DNA from: a virus
DNA length: 55,109 nucleotides
IMG/VR virus record: IMGVR_UViG_3300027782_000109
Span: 1 to 55,109 of that record
Reading direction: 5' to 3' (one strand)
The translations under genes and the position numbers were made by a program. Below, one piece after another: positions 16,079 through 23,523 of the stretch. Each line of letters begins with the position of its first letter. Position 1 is the first letter of the stretch. The notes under the pieces are model-generated. The model saw only the letters and a program-made list of their open reading frames with translations, ran no database searches and had not been told where the DNA came from.

Positions 16079-17414
16079 GGTGAGCAATATATCCAAAGCC
16101 CATTGGAATACCGATGGGAATAATCTGCGTCTTTCTATGCCACTTACCAAAGTGGACAAGGAGCGAAGAGTCGTTTCTGGTTTTGCATCCTTGGACAACA
16201 TAGATAAGCAAGATGACATCGTAACAGCCGAAGCATCAATGGATGCCTTTGCAAAATTCCGAGGGAACATTAGAGAAATGCATCAGCCACTAGCAGTAGG
16301 CAAGATGGTATCATTCAAAGCAGATAAGTATTTTGATCCAGATTCAAAGAAGTTTTATAACGGAGTATTTGTATCAGCATACGTTTCAAAGGGTGCACAA
16401 GATACTTGGGAAAAAGTTCTAGATGGAACACTAACTGGTTTTTCTATTGGTGGACGTATGAATAAGTGGGATGATGGGTTTGACGAGAAGTCAGACAAAG
16501 CAATTAGAATTATTAAGCAATACGATTTGATTGAGTTGAGTCTTGTAGATTCCCCAGCAAATCAGTTCGCAAACATTGTATCTGTTGAGAAGGTTGATGG
16601 AGTAGACATTGTTAAGGGCGACGAAACAGTTTTAGAAAATGTTTTTTATGATAAGGAATCAGGCATTGTTATGGTTTCAGAGAATGAGTCAGAGTTAAGT
16701 CCAACTACTGGCGAGCAAATGGCAAATATAGGTTTCGTTGAAAAAACGGATAATGAAAAGACAGACATGATAAAATTCTTAGTTGATAGTGCTAAAGGCA
16801 TTAATACTTCTAAGATTAACAAGGAGGTACAACCTATGACAAAATCAAAAACACAAGTTGAAAAGACAGACGTAGTTGAAGATGTTGTGGTCGCTCCAGA
16901 GGCAGATGCATCAGTTGCAGAAGTTATTGAAGAAGTTGCTAAGGCAGAAGAGGTTAAGACAACAGATGTTGTCAAGACAGACGAAGTTGTAGCAGAAGAG
17001 ATTGCTAAAGCAGAAGATGCTGAAGCAATTGAAACAGTAACAGAAGTAGTTGCAGAAGTATCTAAGTCAGAAGAGGTAATTGCAGATGCAGTTACTGAAA
17101 TGAAGAATACTCTAGAATCAGCCTTTAGCGATCTAGTGTCAACAGTAAAGTCTTTACAAGCAGAAGTAGAACTTCTTAAGTCTTCAAAGGTAGATGTTGA
17201 TACAGTAAAAGATTCATTCGTAGCAGTTGCAAAAGATATTGCAGCAGTATCAAGTGAGTTTAATGAATTTGGAAAACGAGTAGACGCTGTGGAAGCAGAC
17301 ACCGCATTCCGAAAGTCTGGAGATATCGGCGATATCTTCCAGTCTCAGCCTGAGATGGTTGAAAAATCCCTATGGGGCGGTAGTTTCCTCAAAACAGCCG
17401 ATCTATTCAAATGA
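16077..17414 (+). CDS. Prohead serine protease fused to a scaffold-like C-terminal domain
   Basis: This gene encodes 445 residues. Residues of about 17-180 are an HK97-type (S78) prohead protease. H69 in REMHQP and S123 in GFSIGG are the catalytic pair, and LIELSLVDSPAN is the conserved strand after them. It cleaves the scaffold and capsid N-termini during maturation. Residues of about 254-445 are Val, Ala, Glu and Lys-rich and helical, as in scaffolding proteins. An in-frame ATG with a strong ribosome site begins this part. The true start may be ATG 16077, GTG 16080 or the later ATG at 16137, because the -10 box almost touches the first. Confidence 0.88.
   Translation: MVSNISKAHWNTDGNNLRLSMPLTKVDKERRVVSGFASLDNIDKQDDIVTAEASMDAFAKFRGNIREMHQPLAVGKMVSFKADKYFDPDSKKFYNGVFVSAYVSKGAQDTWEKVLDGTLTGFSIGGRMNKWDDGFDEKSDKAIRIIKQYDLIELSLVDSPANQFANIVSVEKVDGVDIVKGDETVLENVFYDKESGIVMVSENESELSPTTGEQMANIGFVEKTDNEKTDMIKFLVDSAKGINTSKINKEVQPMTKSKTQVEKTDVVEDVVVAPEADASVAEVIEEVAKAEEVKTTDVVKTDEVVAEEIAKAEDAEAIETVTEVVAEVSKSEEVIADAVTEMKNTLESAFSDLVSTVKSLQAEVELLKSSKVDVDTVKDSFVAVAKDIAAVSSEFNEFGKRVDAVEADTAFRKSGDIGDIFQSQPEMVEKSLWGGSFLKTADLFK
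16822..16828 (+). promoter_or_regulatory. Strong internal Shine-Dalgarno (AGGAGGT) inside the protease gene
   Basis: AGGAGGT at 16822-16828 lies seven bases before an in-frame ATG at 16836, in a genome where most junctions have weaker sites. It would direct internal initiation of the scaffold domain. Confidence 0.65.
16836..17414 (+). CDS. Predicted scaffold protein from an internal in-frame start
   Basis: Starting at codon 254 of the protease gene, this product would have 192 residues identical to the protease C-terminus. It is rich in Val, Ala, Glu, Lys and Asp and strongly helical, with a heptad-like stretch around TLESAFSDLVSTVKSLQAEV (within residues 91-115 of this product), as expected for a scaffolding protein that fills the prohead and is later degraded. 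The ribosome site AGGAGGT is nearly perfect. Lambda uses the same nested arrangement for protease C and scaffold Nu3. The nested product is inferred, not shown. Confidence 0.55.
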   Translation: MTKSKTQVEKTDVVEDVVVAPEADASVAEVIEEVAKAEEVKTTDVVKTDEVVAEEIAKAEDAEAIETVTEVVAEVSKSEEVIADAVTEMKNTLESAFSDLVSTVKSLQAEVELLKSSKVDVDTVKDSFVAVAKDIAAVSSEFNEFGKRVDAVEADTAFRKSGDIGDIFQSQPEMVEKSLWGGSFLKTADLFK

Positions 17415-17437
17415 ACAAATCACTAGGAGGTGACAAT

Positions 17438-18571
17438 ATGTCAGAAGAAATAATCAAAAACCAGCCAGGCGCAGGTGGAGATCTAGGTGGAACAACACCA
17501 GGACTTTACCAGGGTCAAGGTGCTTTCGCATCAGGTGGAATTGGTGGAGTATCAAACCCAGGTGCAAACACACTTGGTAACATTCCAACAGCAACTCTTG
17601 GATCTACAAGCGGAGCAAACGCTGTTAACCCTAGTGGTTCAGCGGCTTCTGGAATTTTGCGCCCTGAGCAGGCACGTCGTTTTATCGACTATGTTTGGGA
17701 TGCAACAGTATTAGCAAAGGATGGCCGTCGTGTAACAATGAAGGCTAATTCAATGGAACTTGAGAAGGTAAACGTCGGTGAGCGTGTAATCAGAGCAGCA
17801 GCGCAAGCAGTTGGTAACTACACAAACACAGGTGCAACATTCTCTAAGGTCGAACTTACTACCAAGAAGATTCGTCTTGATTGGGAAGTAACAGCAGAAT
17901 CATTGGAAGATGGTGTAGAAGGTGACGCTCTAGAAGATCACTTAGTACGCTTGATGACCAACGCATTCGCAAATGATATCGAAGATCTCGCTATCAATGG
18001 TGATGGTGCAACAGGAGCATTCTTGTCAATCATGCCAGGCTTTATCAAGAAGGTAAAGACAAACGGAGATGCACATGAGTCAGTAGTAACCGTAGCAGAT
18101 AATGCTTGGACACCTGATGTAATGCAGGGCATCATCAATGCAATGCCACGTAAGTACCGTGCACTTAAGAACAATCTTAAGTTCTACGCAGGTACAGATG
18201 CATTCGGTGGAATCGTTAAGAACAACGGTACACTTGCTGATGCAGTTGCAGAAGCATTCTCAGGCCAGATGCCAGGATCAACCCAGGCAAACCGCCAGTC
18301 ATACCTTGATGGTATCGGACAGACATTCGGTGGAGCACGTACAACTCGTGTTCTCGGAATCGAAGTTCAGGAAGTTCCTTACTACCCAGCAGGCTATATC
18401 GACTTGACATTCCCTGCAAACCGTGTATGGGGATTCCAGCGTGACATCACTGTAAACCGTGAATACGTAGCAAAGAAGGACACAATTGAGTACACAGTAT
18501 TCGTCCGCTTTGGTATTCAATGGGAAGAAGAGGATGCAATTGCATTCGCTGACGCTGCTGCAGATGAATAA
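17438..18571 (+). CDS. Major capsid protein (HK97 fold)
   Basis: This gene encodes 377 residues from ATG 17438, chosen because AGGAGGTG sits just before it; an in-frame ATG 27 bases earlier has no such site. The first 60 residues are Gly, Ala, Thr and Asn-rich and flexible, perhaps the part removed or rearranged in maturation. The rest shows features of HK97-type major capsid proteins: a long spine helix region near EDHLVRLMTNAFANDIEDLA, a central sheet, and a conserved end with VWGFQRDITVN and YTVFVRFGIQWE. It follows the protease and scaffold gene and is followed by a strong hairpin terminator, consistent with high and separate expression. Confidence 0.92.
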   Translation: MSEEIIKNQPGAGGDLGGTTPGLYQGQGAFASGGIGGVSNPGANTLGNIPTATLGSTSGANAVNPSGSAASGILRPEQARRFIDYVWDATVLAKDGRRVTMKANSMELEKVNVGERVIRAAAQAVGNYTNTGATFSKVELTTKKIRLDWEVTAESLEDGVEGDALEDHLVRLMTNAFANDIEDLAINGDGATGAFLSIMPGFIKKVKTNGDAHESVVTVADNAWTPDVMQGIINAMPRKYRALKNNLKFYAGTDAFGGIVKNNGTLADAVAEAFSGQMPGSTQANRQSYLDGIGQTFGGARTTRVLGIEVQEVPYYPAGYIDLTFPANRVWGFQRDITVNREYVAKKDTIEYTVFVRFGIQWEEEDAIAFADAAADE

Positions 18572-18593
18572 TCTGTAAACAGTACCTTTAATG

Positions 18594-18626
18594 GGGGGCG
18601 GGAGTTCACTCTCCTGTCCCCCTTAA
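18594..18626 (+). terminator. GC-rich terminator after the major capsid gene
   Basis: GGGGGCGGGAG (18594-18604) pairs with CTCCTG-CCCCC (18611-18622) through 11 pairs with one bulged T and a 6-base loop. TTAATACTTT follows. It lies 20 bases after the capsid stop codon, and a new promoter begins right after it. Confidence 0.75.
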
Positions 18627-18634
18627 TACTTTAA

Positions 18635-18643
18635 TGCTATAAT
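18635..18643 (+). promoter_or_regulatory. Extended -10 promoter (TGCTATAAT)
   Basis: TG-C-TATAAT at 18635-18643 restarts transcription after the capsid terminator. The short leader carries AAGGAGG at 18650-18656 just before ATG 18662. Confidence 0.7.
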
Positions 18644-18661
18644 ACAAACAAGGAGGATACA

Positions 18662-19102
18662 ATGGAAAACAATAACTATAACAATCCGTTTTCAGCAGAC
18701 AATGCAGAAGAGCCTGTCCATATTGAAGTACTAGATGTTTCAACAGAAGTAGAGTCAAATGAAGCAACTGATGCAGCCAACGCAGCACAAGATGCAGCAG
18801 AGGCAGCAGTTGAAGCAGTAGTAGAAGCACCAGCAGTAGTAGAGCCAGTTCAAGCACTAGGCTTTACAGAGACAGGTGCTATTGGATCAATGGCAGCAGA
18901 CGGCCCAAGCAAGACAATTAATACAGATGTAGACCTTTCAGAAAAAGTGGCACTTCACTCAACAAAAAGCGTTCGTTGGGAAGAGGTTGGCTCACTTACT
19001 AAGGGATACAACATTGTTACAAAAGCACAAGCAAACAGGTGGCTAACTCGTGGGCATGTTCGCATTGCTTCACCAGAAGAAGTCCAGAAGGCTTTTGGAT
19101 AA
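18662..19102 (+). CDS. Hypothetical protein after capsid, possible decoration or connector accessory
   Basis: This gene encodes 146 residues. Residues 1-90 are acidic and rich in Ala, Glu and Val (low complexity, perhaps disordered). The last 50 residues form a compact conserved-looking block with VRWEEVGSLTKGYNIV, a helix with RWLTRGHVR, and SPEEVQKAFG at the end. I recall similar C-terminal blocks following capsid genes in actinophages, but know no function. The strong ribosome site and its own promoter suggest substantial expression. A capsid-surface or head-completion role is inference. Confidence 0.6.
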   Translation: MENNNYNNPFSADNAEEPVHIEVLDVSTEVESNEATDAANAAQDAAEAAVEAVVEAPAVVEPVQALGFTETGAIGSMAADGPSKTINTDVDLSEKVALHSTKSVRWEEVGSLTKGYNIVTKAQANRWLTRGHVRIASPEEVQKAFG

Positions 19103-19108
19103 TTAAAG

Positions 19109-20005
19109 ATGGAGATATTGAGAGTTTCGCCATATGCAGAAATCTCTGTTGATTTTTTAGTTCCTGCGGGAATAACATCATCAACTATAACTGCCAACGT
19201 AACAGATATGGCGGATCTTTCAGTATCGACATTAACCTTTTTAAATAAATCATCAGGAAACATTCTTGCTATATCACTACCAGGAAATTACGACTCATCC
19301 TATAGAGTTGAAATTATAAAAAATCTTGGGGTAGTTGGAGAAGCAATTCTTCAAGATGAGACATATGAAATCGTAAGACCCTACGTAGACCCATCAACAA
19401 AGGCAACAACAGCATCAGACATAGCAACATATACGGCAAATGAAGAAATTGCAAGAGCAATTATTGACTCAATAGTTAAAGAAGGATTTTACTATAAAAA
19501 GAAAGTGTTACACTTTGAAGGAAGCGGTTCAGACTTCCTGCCGATTTGGGATAACGTAAAAAAGGTTTTATCTGTTCATGAAAACAATGTTTTGGTAGAA
19601 GATAGACAATATGAGGTTTCATCAGACAAGACAGCAATCATTGAAAAGTCAACAGACAATATCAATCGTGCAGAATCTGCACCACTAGTTTTGCCAGCAG
19701 CAGCATCTGACTCGCTACACCCACAATTTATTTACAGAGGTTTTGGAAGAGGCTGGGACTATCTAGTCACTGTAGAGTATGGATACACTACAGTTCCATC
19801 AGATATCATTAGAGCCACAGAAATGCTTGTTCATGATATAGAATGTGGAAAGTTAGACTACTACAAGAGATTTATTTCTTCTTATAATACAGATCAGTTT
19901 AGAATTCAGTTTGACAAGGGTCTTTTCGAAGGAACAGGAAACATAATTGTAGACAAGATACTTTCAAAGTATGCTAAGTCTATTACAAAACTTGGGGTAC
20001 TATAA
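19109..20005 (+). CDS. Putative head-tail connector (adaptor)
   Basis: This gene encodes 298 residues. The first 90 residues form a beta-rich domain (AEISVDFLVPAG onwards) and the remainder a largely helical domain with YTANEEIARAIID, a YTTVPSDIIRATEMLVHDIE helix, and a YNTDQFRIQFDKGLF segment. The helical part and the place after the capsid gene fit the gp6/gp15-type adaptor that binds under the portal. The fused N-terminal beta domain is unusual for that family. It ends one base into the start of the next gene, so the neck genes form one coupled operon. Confidence 0.55.
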   Translation: MEILRVSPYAEISVDFLVPAGITSSTITANVTDMADLSVSTLTFLNKSSGNILAISLPGNYDSSYRVEIIKNLGVVGEAILQDETYEIVRPYVDPSTKATTASDIATYTANEEIARAIIDSIVKEGFYYKKKVLHFEGSGSDFLPIWDNVKKVLSVHENNVLVEDRQYEVSSDKTAIIEKSTDNINRAESAPLVLPAAASDSLHPQFIYRGFGRGWDYLVTVEYGYTTVPSDIIRATEMLVHDIECGKLDYYKRFISSYNTDQFRIQFDKGLFEGTGNIIVDKILSKYAKSITKLGVL

Positions 20006-20454
20006 TGACAGTTTGCGAAAGTTCAGACTTCATGTTTCCAATGCAAGCATCGGTATATCATCCAATAGTTGAGCAAGGCGACTTTGGGGCAATAAAAAAG
20101 AAGTGGGTTTTAGACAGAGTTTTTGCTTGTAGTTTTTCTTCAGGTGGGTCAGCCTTTAAAGAAGAAGTAAAGCCAAACGTAAACATCACACAAAACTCAA
20201 TACTAGTTGGCAGAATAAAGTCTGATATTAGAATTTCTTTGCTAGACAGTAAAAATGCATTAACAAATATACTAATTACAGACATTAAAGACCAAGAAGG
20301 AAATCTTATTTATATGGAAACTTCTGGACCTAGGTCTGGCAAAGGAACCCTTTTTGAAGTAGCAACATTTGAACCGTTTACTGGACCATTTGGTTCTGTT
20401 GAATCTTATAAGTTAGTAATTAGAAGATCAGAAAATCAATCAGGTGATGTATGA
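20005..20454 (+). CDS. Putative head-tail stopper
   Basis: This gene encodes 149 residues. It is beta-rich, with ITQNSILVGRIKSDIR and TDIKDQEGNLIYMET, as in the small barrel proteins that close the portal channel. The size, its position second after the capsid accessory gene and the coupled starts (TAATG before, ATGA after) support the call more than any specific motif. It could instead be another neck component. Confidence 0.5.
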   Translation: MTVCESSDFMFPMQASVYHPIVEQGDFGAIKKKWVLDRVFACSFSSGGSAFKEEVKPNVNITQNSILVGRIKSDIRISLLDSKNALTNILITDIKDQEGNLIYMETSGPRSGKGTLFEVATFEPFTGPFGSVESYKLVIRRSENQSGDV

Positions 20455-21125
20455 TAACAACATTTAACTCAAACCAGTTTAAAAAAGATATGAATAATAT
20501 TGTTAACTACTCCCTTGGATTTATAGAAGGAGTTCAAAGAGGTAAAACGGTATTTTTAAAAACTCTGGGTATGGAAACTGTTGAAGTAATGAAAGAATTT
20601 ATTGACTCAAATGCAAGGGTAAATCCAGAAATGCTTCATCACATATACGAGTGGAACCTAACTGGAAGCCCAGAGGCAAGACTTTATGACATATCTTATA
20701 CAGTAAGTAACCTAGGATTATCTTTTAAATCATCTTTTAGTCAGTCAAGATCAATTAAGGATGGATCACGAACACCATTTTATGATAAGGCTAGAATTAT
20801 GGAGAATGGTATCCCAGTTACAATTAGACCAAAGTCTGCACAAGTATTAGCATTTGATGATAACGGGGAGACAGTTTTTACTCGTGGACCAGTAGAGGTT
20901 TTAAACCCTGGAGGAACAGAGGTAGAAGGCGGATTTGAAAAAACCTTTGATATGTTCTTTAATAGATATTTTTCACAAGCATTTTTAAGAACTAGTGGTA
21001 TTGCCAGATATCTTGAGAACCCACAAGTTTACAAAAAGAATATGCCAGAAGGAAAGAGAGTTGGAAAATCTAAAGGGATTTCAACTGGATATCGCTGGAT
21101 TGCTAACGCAGGGTTGGGTGCATAA
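20451..21125 (+). CDS. Putative neck or tail-completion protein
   Basis: This gene encodes 224 residues. The N-terminal 70 residues are helical (FIEGVQRGKTVFLKTLGMETV), followed by a section with YDISYTVSNLGLSFKSSF and a C-terminal helical region ending in a Lys/Gly-rich stretch. This layout fits HK97 gp10-like or minor-capsid-type neck proteins, which in most siphoviruses lie between the stopper and the tail terminator. It overlaps its neighbours by 4 and 1 bases. The call rests mainly on gene order. Confidence 0.5.
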   Translation: MITTFNSNQFKKDMNNIVNYSLGFIEGVQRGKTVFLKTLGMETVEVMKEFIDSNARVNPEMLHHIYEWNLTGSPEARLYDISYTVSNLGLSFKSSFSQSRSIKDGSRTPFYDKARIMENGIPVTIRPKSAQVLAFDDNGETVFTRGPVEVLNPGGTEVEGGFEKTFDMFFNRYFSQAFLRTSGIARYLENPQVYKKNMPEGKRVGKSKGISTGYRWIANAGLGA

Positions 21126-21658
21126 TGGCTACAATTCATCATCCACCTACAATCATTAATGCTTACTTGGCAGCCAAGATAAGCCCAAACTTTGATCCAG
21201 ATACAAATACAAGCGTTGGAACAACGTATTTTTTCCCAACACTACCAACAGAAATTGATTCATTGACAGAAACATTTCCACAAAGTAATGGTGTATTTGG
21301 AGTATATGACAGAATGTTTAAAATGAGAAGGACTCCATTCCCATACATCAAGTGTGAACAGTTGCTATACTATTTTTATTCTGTGGGTGAGGCAGCACAA
21401 GCAAATATGATAAAGGTTCAACAGCAAGTAAGTGATTTGCTTGATAATGCAGATGACTCAGCACAAGACCTAAACGAGTGGGCAGTGGCAAACCTAGATT
21501 ATGAAACTCTAGAATCCAAGCCTGTGTACTTCCATAATTTTAAGATCTATCAACTAGAAGAGACAAGAGACATTGTTGACTTTGGGACAGCCCGTACTTA
21601 TGCGGGGAATAAGATAATTATAGACTACGACTGGCATCCTTTAGAACTAAACCCTTAA
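21125..21658 (+). CDS. Putative tail terminator
   Basis: This gene encodes 177 residues. It is mixed alpha/beta with FGVYDRMFKMRRTPFPYIKCEQ and a helix with EAAQANMIKVQQQVSDLLD, resembling tail terminator proteins that cap the tail tube and join it to the head. It lies directly before the major tail protein, the usual position. A promoter starts 8 bases after its stop codon. No unique catalytic or binding motif is available to confirm it. Confidence 0.5.
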   Translation: MATIHHPPTIINAYLAAKISPNFDPDTNTSVGTTYFFPTLPTEIDSLTETFPQSNGVFGVYDRMFKMRRTPFPYIKCEQLLYYFYSVGEAAQANMIKVQQQVSDLLDNADDSAQDLNEWAVANLDYETLESKPVYFHNFKIYQLEETRDIVDFGTARTYAGNKIIIDYDWHPLELNP

Positions 21659-21665
21659 TAAATGG

Positions 21666-21674
21666 TGTTATAAT
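21666..21674 (+). promoter_or_regulatory. Extended -10 promoter for the major tail protein (TGTTATAAT)
   Basis: TG-T-TATAAT at 21666-21674 lies 48 bases upstream of ATG 21723. The leader contains AAGGTGAGG and then AGAGGTG next to the start. Confidence 0.65.
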
Positions 21675-21722
21675 TAAGGTGAGGAAACAAGCCCTTTTAA
21701 TAAAATGAAAGAGGTGAAATAT

Positions 21723-22382
21723 ATGGCATACAGCCGTGGTTCAAGTAGTAACATTATCGTAGGTGCAGCAGCACTATTTACGCATGATGGCCCAATCGGA
21801 TACGTATCAAATACTGGATTAATTACTGACGCTCAAGCAGCAACAGATCTTCCAGCAATGACTGCATCCACAACTTCCTATAAGGAAACTTTGTCAAATG
21901 ACAATGACTACACAAATATAGGATACACATCAAATGGTTTGGAACTCGCATTCCAGCCAGACTTTGGTGATGTAGCAGTAGATCAACTTCTTGACGTTGC
22001 TCGTTTATTCAAGCAAGGTATGACAGTTAATCTAAATACATCTTTTGCAGAGGCAACACTAGAAAATCTTCTAGTAGCAATTGCATCAAATGAGGAAATC
22101 GCAACAGGATCTAACCTATCGACACTAAGAATGTCTGCAGGAGATATTGGCGACGTTCCACTAGAGCGTGGTATTGTAGCAGTAGGACCAGGATCTGGTT
22201 CAGCATCTGTTAACAAGGAAAGAATCTACGTAGCATACCGTGCACTCTCAATTGAGAATGTAACAGTATCTGCAAAGCGTGACGAGGCTTCAATGTTTGA
22301 AGTTTCATTCCGTCTTCTTCCAAACGACAATGCGTCATACGGTAAGATCGTAGACCGCACACTCGCAGCACCAGGAGCATAA
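21723..22382 (+). CDS. Major tail protein
   Basis: This gene encodes 219 residues from ATG 21723, which has AGAGGTG eight bases upstream. An in-frame ATG six codons earlier lacks a site. It is beta-rich with Ala, Gly, Thr and Asp, and includes YTNIGYTSNGLELAFQPDFG, a stretch DVPLERGIVAVGPG, and a final IENVTVSAKRDEASMFEVSF. Major tail (tube) proteins of siphoviruses have this size and character. Its own promoter, strong ribosome site and textbook terminator match a protein made in many copies. The tail chaperones and tape measure gene follow. Confidence 0.85.
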   Translation: MAYSRGSSSNIIVGAAALFTHDGPIGYVSNTGLITDAQAATDLPAMTASTTSYKETLSNDNDYTNIGYTSNGLELAFQPDFGDVAVDQLLDVARLFKQGMTVNLNTSFAEATLENLLVAIASNEEIATGSNLSTLRMSAGDIGDVPLERGIVAVGPGSGSASVNKERIYVAYRALSIENVTVSAKRDEASMFEVSFRLLPNDNASYGKIVDRTLAAPGA

Positions 22383-22398
22383 TACAACTTAATATGAG

Positions 22399-22432
22399 AG
22401 GCTCAATCCTTCGGGGTTGGGCCTTTCTGTTT
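22399..22432 (+). terminator. Terminator after the major tail gene (UUCG tetraloop)
   Basis: AGGCTCAATCC (22399-22409) pairs with GGGTTGGGCCT (22414-22424) over 11 pairs, two of them G-U, around a TTCG loop. TTCTGTTT follows. This is a classic factor-independent terminator. Confidence 0.88.
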
Positions 22433-22440
22433 GGTATACT
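22432..22440 (+). promoter_or_regulatory. Extended -10 promoter for a leaderless gene (TGGTATACT)
   Basis: TG-G-TATACT at 22432-22440 abuts the T tract of the terminator. The hexamer ends six bases before ATG 22447, with no ribosome site, which predicts a leaderless mRNA. Confidence 0.65.
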
Positions 22441-22446
22441 TATATA

Positions 22447-23127
22447 ATGGCAACAAAAATATATGACACAAAAAAAATATACCTAGTAGACGACAGGGTT
22501 GTTATTGCTGCACCACTAAAAATAAAATATCTAAGAGAGTTTTTAGATACCTTTGAAACAATTAAGGAAGCAAAGACTGACGACGAATCTATATCTATCC
22601 TGGCTCACTGCGCTCTTATTGCAATGCAACAGTACTGCCCATCAATTAAAACTATTGATGATTTAGAAGACAGCCTAGATTTACCAACTATCTACGATGT
22701 TATTGATATCGCAGCAGGAATAAAAATTAATGAAAAGTCAGAAGAGCCTGTCAAAGAACAAGCCGTCGATAGTGGATCTTCTTGGGACACATTGGATTTG
22801 GCAAAACTAGAGTCAGAGGTTTTTTTAATCGGAATATGGAAAGACTATGACGAATTAGAATCATCAATGTCTATGCAAGAACTAACAGCAACTTTAAAAA
22901 TAAAAAGAGAACTAGACTATAGTGACAAAAAGTTTTCTGCTGCAATGCAAGGTGTAGATTTAGATAAAAACAATGGTAGTGGTAACGAATGGGAAGACAT
23001 GAAGGCCAGAGTATTTAGTAAGGGTGCTGCTGGAGATGGGAATGATATTCTGGCTTTACAAGGCGCAAATGCTGAGAGGGCTGGTTTTGGAATAGGAATG
23101 GGCCTTGATTATGAAACTTACGATTAG
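22447..23127 (+). CDS. Tail assembly chaperone, long form
   Basis: This gene encodes 226 residues from ATG 22447; an upstream in-frame TTG lies inside the terminator. Residues 1-95 form a domain shared with the next gene (PLKI, LR.F, IAMQQY, LDLPTIYDV). Residues of about 110-226 form an acidic, partly disordered extension ending in GMGLDYETYD. In siphoviruses a short (G) and an extended (GT) chaperone bind the tape measure protein and are usually made from one gene by ribosomal frameshift. Here the extended form is a separate gene placed before the short one. It appears leaderless. The chaperone call rests on position before the tape measure gene and on this paralogy. Confidence 0.75.
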   Translation: MATKIYDTKKIYLVDDRVVIAAPLKIKYLREFLDTFETIKEAKTDDESISILAHCALIAMQQYCPSIKTIDDLEDSLDLPTIYDVIDIAAGIKINEKSEEPVKEQAVDSGSSWDTLDLAKLESEVFLIGIWKDYDELESSMSMQELTATLKIKRELDYSDKKFSAAMQGVDLDKNNGSGNEWEDMKARVFSKGAAGDGNDILALQGANAERAGFGIGMGLDYETYD

Positions 23128-23147
23128 TCAAAAATAAGCCTGCGCTA

Positions 23148-23156
23148 TGGTATAAT
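23148..23156 (+). promoter_or_regulatory. Extended -10 promoter (TGGTATAAT)
   Basis: TG-G-TATAAT at 23148-23156 precedes a 20-base leader with AAGGAGG at 23171-23177 and ATG 23183. It gives the short chaperone and probably the tape measure gene their own transcript. Confidence 0.7.
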
Positions 23157-23182
23157 TAACTAAACCTTATAAGGAGGAATAA

Positions 23183-23506
23183 ATGGCAACTGCCACTGAA
23201 GAAAAGACAGTCACGCTTATCGATGGCACCAAGATCAAAGTTAGACCACTTAAGATCTCTCTACTTCGTCCGTTTATGAAGAAGTTTGAGGATATTGCAA
23301 AGGTCGCAGAAGATAATGAAAAGTCTATGGATTTACTAATGGACTGTGTTCAAATCGCAATGAAACAATACAAGCCAGAATTGGCAGAAGACAAGGAAGC
23401 CCTAGAAGAAAACCTAGACCTTCCAACTGTATACAGAATTGTTGAAGAGGCATCAGGAATCAAACTTTCCGATGCTTCCCTAATTGGCAATCTTGTAAAT
23501 AATTAA
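23183..23506 (+). CDS. Tail assembly chaperone, short form
   Basis: This gene encodes 107 residues. It aligns along its whole length with the N-terminal domain of the gene at 22447: PLKI-x-x-LR-x-F, a Glu/Ser-rich turn, IAMKQY-x-P, then LE-x-x-LDLPTVY and GIKL. It lacks the extension. It has a strong Shine-Dalgarno sequence and its own promoter, so it is likely made in greater amount than the long form, as G is relative to GT in lambda. No slippery heptamer leading into a downstream frame was noticed at its end. Confidence 0.78.
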   Translation: MATATEEKTVTLIDGTKIKVRPLKISLLRPFMKKFEDIAKVAEDNEKSMDLLMDCVQIAMKQYKPELAEDKEALEENLDLPTVYRIVEEASGIKLSDASLIGNLVNN

Positions 23507-23523
23507 ATAAAGAGGTGTAATGG

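Noticed and set aside
16646-17302. Minus-strand Ser/Thr/Ala-rich open frame opposite the protease-scaffold gene.
   Set aside because: It mirrors the Val/Ala/Glu-rich scaffold coding sequence, has no ribosome site of note, and its neighbours are all on the other strand.
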